Shown piece after piece: positions 1 through 3,850 of a stretch of 14,132 nucleotides of DNA (position 1 is its first letter; every line of letters begins with the position of its first letter). The notes beneath the pieces were generated by a model. It was given only the letters and a program-made list of their open reading frames with translations. It did no database searches and had not been told where the DNA came from. The position numbers and the translations under genes are program-made. Origin of the DNA: Calditrichota bacterium (GTDB taxonomy: Bacteria; Calditrichota; Calditrichia; RBG-13-44-9; J075); contig RFIL01000453.1 of assembly GCA_003695285.1 (NCBI GenBank), forward strand, positions 1-14,132, read 5' to 3'.

Positions 1-1
1 C

Positions 2-835
2 ACCATTGCTTTTCCTGTCAACATGAGAGAAATGGATAAAATCAATTACCTGGCAGGGCAGTGTAAGCTCGGGGTTTTGGTGGATTCAATTGAAATATTG
101 AATTATCTGACAAAACAGATCCAGCATCCGGTGAAGGTGTGGGTAGAAGTGGATGCAGGATATCCAAGATCCGGAATCCCATGGCATGAAGTTGAGCAAA
201 TTCAGGCATTAATTGATGAAATAGAGCAGAGTCCTTTATTACGTCTGGGGGGACTGTTGAGCCACTTCGGACAAACCTATCTGGCAAAAAGCAAATTAGA
301 GATCATTTCTATTCACCGTGAAGCAGTAAAAAGATTAAATAAATTGAAAAATACGTTGAGGGTAAATGCCCCCCTCAACATCTCCATTGGAGATACACCA
401 TCCTGTAGTGTTGTTGAGCGATTTGAAGGGGTTGATGAAATTCGTCCTGGAAATTTCGTCTTTTATGATTTGATGCAACTGGAATTGGGGAGTTGTGTGG
501 AGGGTGATATATCGGCAATGGTTGCCTGTCCCGTGGTTTCGATCCAAAGACAGCGTAGTGAGATTGTCCTATATGGTGGGGGTGTACATCTATCCAAAGA
601 AGTGCTGACTGATGTGAAGGGGCAAAACCATTATGGAAAATTGGTAGAAGTGAGAGAAGATGGGTGGGGACATCTTAGGAAGAACTGTTCTGTTACATCT
701 TTGTCTCAGGAGCATGGAATTGTTCATCTTTCTGACGAATTTATAGAAGAGGTAAAAGTTGGCGATGCAGTTTTAGTTGCTCCGGTACATTCCTGTCTCG
801 TTGCGGATCTTATTTCGCATTATTACGTGTTCTGA
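2..835 (+). CDS. Fold-type III PLP enzyme, D-threonine aldolase/D-serine dehydratase-like (5'-truncated)
   Basis: The reading frame is open from base 2, and residues before the first visible ATG (TIAFPVN) already look like the family, so the gene begins outside the window; 277 codons are seen. The segment VKVWVEVDAGYPRSGIPW followed by a GGLLSHFGQTY block matches the TIM-barrel part of the alanine-racemase-like PLP fold, and IRPGNFVFYD and YGGGVHLSKE are typical of the D-threonine aldolase/D-serine dehydratase group. Near the C-terminus an H-S-C triplet (bases 788-796) sits where eukaryotic-type D-serine dehydratases and D-threonine aldolases carry their metal-binding His-x-Cys/Asp pair. The PLP lysine lies upstream of the window. 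Members cleave or dehydrate D-amino acids such as D-threonine or D-serine in the cytoplasm; the exact substrate cannot be read from the sequence. It converges with the minus-strand gene 34 bases downstream, with no clear terminator between them. Confidence 0.85.
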   Translation, partial: TIAFPVNMREMDKINYLAGQCKLGVLVDSIEILNYLTKQIQHPVKVWVEVDAGYPRSGIPWHEVEQIQALIDEIEQSPLLRLGGLLSHFGQTYLAKSKLEIISIHREAVKRLNKLKNTLRVNAPLNISIGDTPSCSVVERFEGVDEIRPGNFVFYDLMQLELGSCVEGDISAMVACPVVSIQRQRSEIVLYGGGVHLSKEVLTDVKGQNHYGKLVEVREDGWGHLRKNCSVTSLSQEHGIVHLSDEFIEEVKVGDAVLVAPVHSCLVADLISHYYVF

Positions 836-869
836 AATATCCACCTCACCCCTTTATCGGATGACTTCC

Positions 870-1148
870 TTAGAAATAGCGATCAAAACTGGAGCGAAAG
901 AAATAATAAGCAATCCCGAAGATCGCTGTGACAGAGACCAGAAGGAGCAGGAAGGTATCCTTGGGCAGAGCGGAGTTTGAAACTGGTGGAAGGGCGCTAT
1001 TCCCGGCGGTGATAAAACTCATTTGATTCAGGGTTGTGGCCGCTTCTACAGATGAAAAAAATTGTCCCTGAAAATAAATGGCCAGCAGGAATAACAGGAT
1101 AAGAGTGTACATAACGCCCAATACCTGGCGGGTATTATTGAACAACAT
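870..1148 (-). CDS. Small membrane protein, function unknown (92 aa)
   Basis: I do not recognise this family. The gene is believable because a strong ribosome binding site, GGAGGAGG (plus-strand 1156-1163), lies 7 bases before the ATG. Residues 9-27 form a hydrophobic helix that could be a signal peptide, with a V-E-A motif (34-36) before an A-T that resembles a signal peptidase I site. Residues 65-84 form a second hydrophobic helix, followed by a short tail (RSSFDRYF). The roughly 28-residue middle part is polar and holds the pentapeptide NSALP twice (50-54 and 58-62). If the first helix is cleaved, the product is a tiny single-pass protein exposed outside; otherwise it is a two-helix hairpin. 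It is divergent from the rimP operon and convergent with the PLP enzyme gene, so it is probably monocistronic. Its upstream region is rich in dyads and repeats. No function is proposed. Confidence 0.7.
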   Translation of the reverse strand: MLFNNTRQVLGVMYTLILLFLLAIYFQGQFFSSVEAATTLNQMSFITAGNSALPPVSNSALPKDTFLLLLVSVTAIFGIAYYFFRSSFDRYF

Positions 1149-1199
1149 CGATGTTCCTCCTCCAAAAGAAACGTTATAACTATAGATAACTACTGGGTT

Positions 1200-1221
1200 C
1201 GATACATATCCCTATGTATCG
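1200..1221. repeat. Perfect 9-bp inverted repeat, operator-like
   Basis: CGATACATA and TATGTATCG face each other around a TCCC spacer. All nine pairs match. The element lies about 50 bases upstream of the minus-strand start codon and over 200 bases before the rimP promoter, so it is better placed to control the small membrane protein gene. It could be a binding site for a dimeric regulator; no U-tract follows on either strand, so it is not a terminator. The regulator is unknown. Confidence 0.5.
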
Positions 1222-1235
1222 TATGGGTGATGAGG

Positions 1236-1259
1236 TGTGTAAAGCTATGTGTAAAGCTA
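1236..1259. repeat. Perfect tandem repeat, two copies of a 12-mer
   Basis: TGTGTAAAGCTA occurs twice with no spacer. Read on the minus strand each copy carries TTTACA, a -35-like hexamer, upstream of the small membrane protein gene. The pair could be a two-site binding element on one helix face (12 bp apart) or a slippage duplication. Only two copies are present. Confidence 0.5.
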
Positions 1260-1420
1260 AGAGTTATGGAGATATTAAAAATATGCCAAACGACGAAAAT
1301 GATTCTGTTGTGACATATACCACAAAAAGTGGGATATATTTTACCAAAAAAAACTGAATTGCGCAAGAGGTACAGACCACTTTTTTCATGAAAATTTGTT
1401 AATTTTTCTTTCCTTTCATC

Positions 1421-1450
1421 TTAGTTTACAACCACCTGTTATGATATAAT
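1421..1450 (+). promoter_or_regulatory. Promoter of the rimP-nusA-infB operon (extended -10)
   Basis: The consensus hexamer TATAAT (1445-1450) is preceded by TG and one base (1442-1444), making a perfect extended -10 element. The -35 is poor: TTAGTT (1421-1426) at 18 bases spacing, or TTTACA (1425-1430) at a too-short 14 bases. The extended -10 can compensate for this. Transcription would start near 1457, giving an untranslated leader of about 165 bases before rimP. Confidence 0.65.
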
Positions 1451-1456
1451 AGAACT

Positions 1457-1622
1457 AAAGTCACACAGCGCAAGTAATCTTAAATTGGTAGGTAATTTTT
1501 AGGAGAAAGTTTTAATTCCAAGAAAAGTAATTTTTCTTGCTTTGGCAAAGCCTTTCACTTATATTTTGCTGTTCTAAAGTGGGTTGCGAAACCCACTTTT
1601 TTGTTATACGGAGGTTTTAGGG
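1457..1622 (+). promoter_or_regulatory. Structured 5' leader of the rimP operon
   Basis: The leader between the predicted start site and rimP contains an 8-bp stem CAAGAAAA/TTTTCTTG (1519-1526 with 1532-1539), a short GCTTT/AAAGC stem just after it (1539-1551), and the terminator-like hairpin at 1576-1602. A weak alternative pairing, CACTT (1556-1560) with AAGTG (1577-1581), could compete with the terminator's 5' arm but is only five pairs. No convincing leader peptide is seen, although AGGAG occurs at 1501-1505. In Bacillus subtilis the nusA operon leader carries a NusA-dependent terminator used for autoregulation; a similar role here is inferred. Confidence 0.5.
1576..1602 (+). terminator. 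Intrinsic terminator/attenuator hairpin before rimP
   Basis: AAAGTGGGTT (1576-1585) pairs perfectly with AACCCACTTT (1590-1599) around a GCGA loop, and T's continue to 1602 before a G interrupts. The U-tract beyond the stem is short, which is the kind of signal where NusA helps termination. It ends 20 bases before the rimP start, after a promoter at 1421-1450, so it would act on the operon's own transcripts as an attenuator, or it could end a roughly 145-base leader RNA. Confidence 0.75.
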
Positions 1623-2078
1623 ATGGAAGAACTGATATCTGAAATTCGTCGTTTGATACAGCCCCTGTTTGATGAGGAGTATTTTCATCTTGTGGATATT
1701 GTGATTCATGGAACTCCTGGGAATCAAGTGCTTAAAATTTATGCCGACACTGAAACAGGTATAACCCTGGAAGAATTAACCCGGCTAACTCGTGAGATTA
1801 ATGATATTCTGGATGTTCATGATGTGATTCCGGGACGATATCGCATGGAAGTCTCTTCACCAGGAGTCAATCGATTTCTTCAATATACCTGGGAATTTCG
1901 AAAAAACCTGGGGCGTGAACTACGGGTAATATACCAACCCGGGGAAGAAGAAAGGGAAGAGGTTCGCGGGATATTAAAATCGGTAACCGAGGATGAAATT
2001 GTCATTCAACAAAAGAAACAAGAAATTAACATACCGCGCTCAACGATTTTAAAAGCGCGGGTACAACTTAAATGGTAA
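1623..2078 (+). CDS. rimP: Ribosome maturation factor RimP
   Basis: RimP (YlxS/YhbC) binds the 30S subunit and is needed for its maturation. The 151-residue product has the family layout: an N-terminal alpha/beta domain with the segment DIVIHGTPGNQVLKIYAD, the conserved region GITLEELTRLTREINDIL, and the signature YRMEVSSPGVNRFL, followed by a C-terminal SH3-like domain with EEVRGILKSVTEDEIVI. The ATG at 1623 is chosen because GGAGG lies at 1610-1614 with 8 bases spacing; in-frame TTG codons upstream fall inside the terminator-like hairpin. It is the first gene of the cluster and is followed by nusA after 30 bases. Expression probably depends on read-through of the hairpin just upstream. Confidence 0.95.
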   Translation: MEELISEIRRLIQPLFDEEYFHLVDIVIHGTPGNQVLKIYADTETGITLEELTRLTREINDILDVHDVIPGRYRMEVSSPGVNRFLQYTWEFRKNLGRELRVIYQPGEEEREEVRGILKSVTEDEIVIQQKKQEINIPRSTILKARVQLKW

Positions 2079-2108
2079 CAATTAGTAATTTGGAGGTGAG
2101 AAAAATCA

Positions 2109-3386
2109 ATGAAAAGTGAAATCGTTTCCGCTGCAGCAGAAATTGCACGCGAAAAAAGAATCGATAAGGAAGATTTAAGAGATATTCTGGAAGACATTTT
2201 TTCCACCCTGATGAAACGGAAGTATGGTGAAGATGCGGATTTTGACGTCATCGTGAATATTGATCGGGGGGATATGGAAATTTTTGTGGAAAAAGAAGTG
2301 GTGAAGGAGGTTACAGATCCGGATCGCCAGATAGCTTTGAGTGAAGCGGCAAAAGTAGACCCCGAAGTGGAGGAAGGTGAATATTTTGCTGAGGTGGTCA
2401 ATCCGGAGTCGTTTGGCCGACGATTGATTAATATTGCCAAGCAAACCTTAATGCAACGGCTTCGTGAATATGAGAAAAACAAAGTCTATGAAGAGTATAA
2501 GTCCCGAATCGGTGAGATTGTCATCGGGGATGTTCACCAGGAAACCCGAGCGGGTTACTTTATCGTGGTAGATCGAACCGAGATGTTTATGCCCAAGAGT
2601 GAATCCATCCCTTCAGAACGGTTACGACGGGGAGATAGTGTCCGGGCATTGATTAAGGAGGTTGTAAAACCGGATAAAAGTGAAGATGAGGAAGAACCGG
2701 ATCGTCGAAAGAGACGGCGAGGGCATCGTCCGGAGATTATCGTATCTCGTGCAGACGAACGTTTTCTCATCCGGCTGTTTGAAATTGAAGTGCCGGAAAT
2801 ATTTGATGGGATTGTGGAAATCAAAAAAGTTGCCCGACGACCGGGTGAACGGTCAAAAATTGCCGTGGAATCCATTGACAAGCGTGTCGATCCGGTAGGC
2901 GCTTGTGTTGGTATGCGAGGCGTCCGAATTCAATCCATCGTGAGAGAACTTAATGGTGAGAAAATTGATGTTATTGCATTTTCAAATGAACCGGAAATTT
3001 TTATCACCCGGGCGTTAACACCGGCAAAACCATCGCGGGTAATCTATAATCCCGAAGAAAATCTGGCGGTTGCTATTATCCCTGATAAGGATATGGGATT
3101 GGCTATGGGCCGTGGTGAAGTGAACCGAGAATTGGTCCAGGAATTGACCGGAGTGAACATCGAGCTGATGAAGGAATCCGAATTCTATGAAAAAGCCATG
3201 GAAGAAGAAACTGTAACCGAAGTTCATGAAATCCCCGGTTTAAGTAAAAAGATTGTGGAAAAGTTAAATGAAGCCGGAATCCATACTGCTGATGAGCTTA
3301 AGAGTCTTGGTTTACAGGGGTTATTGGAAATACCCGGTATCGGGCAAAAAACAGCACAGAAAATATTAAGTCAACTCAATATATAA
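2109..3386 (+). CDS. nusA: Transcription elongation/termination factor NusA
   Basis: NusA binds RNA polymerase and nascent RNA to modulate pausing, termination and antitermination. The 425-residue protein shows the N-terminal RNAP-binding domain (about 1-130), an S1 domain (about 132-187, with GEIVIGDVHQETRAGYFIVV), KH1 (about 235-300) with an intact GMRG loop (268-271), KH2 (about 310-355), and a C-terminal helix-hairpin-helix module (about 373-422, EIPGLSKKIVEKL and LLEIPGIGQKTAQKIL). Three features are odd. A highly charged insertion (about 187-207) separates S1 from KH1. The KH2 GXXG loop reads GRGE (334-337), where the family normally has a second glycine. The C-terminal module is absent from typical Firmicutes NusA. 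The start is supported by GGAGGTGAG (2092-2100) with 8 bases spacing. NusA may attenuate this operon through the leader hairpin (inference). Confidence 0.96.
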   Translation: MKSEIVSAAAEIAREKRIDKEDLRDILEDIFSTLMKRKYGEDADFDVIVNIDRGDMEIFVEKEVVKEVTDPDRQIALSEAAKVDPEVEEGEYFAEVVNPESFGRRLINIAKQTLMQRLREYEKNKVYEEYKSRIGEIVIGDVHQETRAGYFIVVDRTEMFMPKSESIPSERLRRGDSVRALIKEVVKPDKSEDEEEPDRRKRRRGHRPEIIVSRADERFLIRLFEIEVPEIFDGIVEIKKVARRPGERSKIAVESIDKRVDPVGACVGMRGVRIQSIVRELNGEKIDVIAFSNEPEIFITRALTPAKPSRVIYNPEENLAVAIIPDKDMGLAMGRGEVNRELVQELTGVNIELMKESEFYEKAMEEETVTEVHEIPGLSKKIVEKLNEAGIHTADELKSLGLQGLLEIPGIGQKTAQKILSQLNI

Positions 3387-3395
3387 AAATTTAGT

Positions 3396-3424
3396 CCTGG
3401 TTGGGGGACACACCCTCAACCAGG
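3396..3424 (+). promoter_or_regulatory. Hairpin covering the ribosome binding site of the L7Ae-family gene
   Basis: CCTGGTTG (3396-3403) pairs perfectly with CAACCAGG (3417-3424). The stem continues inward with one G-T wobble and three G-C pairs to an ACACA loop, about 12 pairs in all. No T-run follows, so it is not a standard intrinsic terminator. The 3' arm ends inside the AGGGAG ribosome binding site (3422-3427) of the next gene, whose ATG is at 3434. The fold would hide part of that site, so it may control translation of the downstream gene; it could instead be an RNA-processing or stability element between nusA and the rest of the operon. Confidence 0.65.
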
Positions 3425-3433
3425 GAGACACGA

Positions 3434-3850
3434 ATGGTAGAAAAAATTCACAAAAGAAGGAATAAAAAGCAGAGAGCTGGTCAGCCTGGAAATCGAAAGA
3501 AATTTGCGCAATCAGGTAAAAATGTACCGCATCACTTTTTGGATAGTCACTTAAAGGGTTTACTCGGGTTTGCGCTTAAATCCAGAACAGCAGTTTGTGG
3601 CTATGAGTCTGTTCGTAGAAACTGCGTAAAACAAAAGGTAGCATTGGTTTTGATTGATGAAACTCTGGGTGAAAGTTCATTGAAAAAAATTTTAAAAATA
3701 ACTGTTAATGAGCGTATTCCTGTGTGTATAATTCAGTCACAAAGTGACTCAAGTTCGTTGTTATCTCTAACAGGTTATAAAATTATCGGTTTTCAACGAG
3801 GAGAGTTAGTAAAAGAGTTTTTGAAATATCTAAGTCAGGAGAGTCAATGA
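3434..3850 (+). CDS. L7Ae-family RNA-binding protein, YlxQ-like
   Basis: The 138-residue product has a ribosomal L7Ae/L30e/S12e-type domain at about 40-135: LKGLLGFALKSRTAVCGYESVRR, then VALVLIDETLGESSLKKI and a C-terminal GYKIIGFQRGELVKEFLKYL. The family binds structured RNA, often kink-turns; YlxQ proteins are encoded between nusA and infB in many bacteria, and their exact job is not settled. Residues 1-38 are a basic extension rich in K and R (for example KIHKRRNKKQRAGQPGNRKK) that could add RNA contacts. The ATG at 3434 has AGGGAG (3422-3427) 6 bases upstream; an earlier in-frame TTG lies inside the hairpin and is less likely. The usual ylxR (DUF448) gene is missing between nusA and this gene. 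Its stop overlaps the infB start by four bases (ATGA), indicating translational coupling. Confidence 0.8.
   Translation: MVEKIHKRRNKKQRAGQPGNRKKFAQSGKNVPHHFLDSHLKGLLGFALKSRTAVCGYESVRRNCVKQKVALVLIDETLGESSLKKILKITVNERIPVCIIQSQSDSSSLLSLTGYKIIGFQRGELVKEFLKYLSQESQ

Larger units (their letters stand above)
1149..1622. other. Divergent control region between the small membrane protein gene and rimP
   Basis: This 474-base stretch has no convincing protein gene and is AT-rich. From left to right it holds: the minus-strand ribosome binding site (1156-1163); a short dyad GTTAT/ATAAC (1173-1190) centred on CTATAG; a perfect 9-bp inverted repeat (1200-1221); a perfect 12-bp tandem repeat (1236-1259); an imperfect dyad ATATaCCAC/GTGGgATAT (1315-1337); a 9-bp pair AAAAAGTGG (1324-1332) and CCACTTTTT (1377-1385) separated by 44 bases; the rimP promoter (1421-1450); and a leader with three hairpins. 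No tRNA or other recognisable RNA gene is seen. The minus-strand promoter is unclear: the 12-bp repeats contain TTTACA on the minus strand, which could serve as a -35 element, but no good -10 is well placed. Confidence 0.6.

Noticed and set aside
836..869. Bidirectional terminator between the converging genes
   Set aside because: The 34-base gap shows no stem with a flanking T-run on either strand.
870..960. LPxTG-like or exosortase sorting signal in the small membrane protein (LPKDT before the C-terminal helix)
   Set aside because: There is no glycine after the threonine, the tail lacks a run of basic residues, and it is not a PEP-CTERM pattern.
777..980. Plus-strand open frame overlapping the end of the PLP enzyme gene
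   Set aside because: It lacks a ribosome binding site, lies mostly antisense to the small membrane protein gene, and has no recognisable pattern.
1196..1222. GGTTCGA resembling a tRNA T-loop
   Set aside because: The flanking bases cannot form a T-stem, and no acceptor, D-arm or anticodon arm is found around it. The bases belong to the palindrome instead.
1236..1259. Start of a CRISPR or satellite array
   Set aside because: Only two adjacent 12-bp copies exist, with no spacers and no cas genes.
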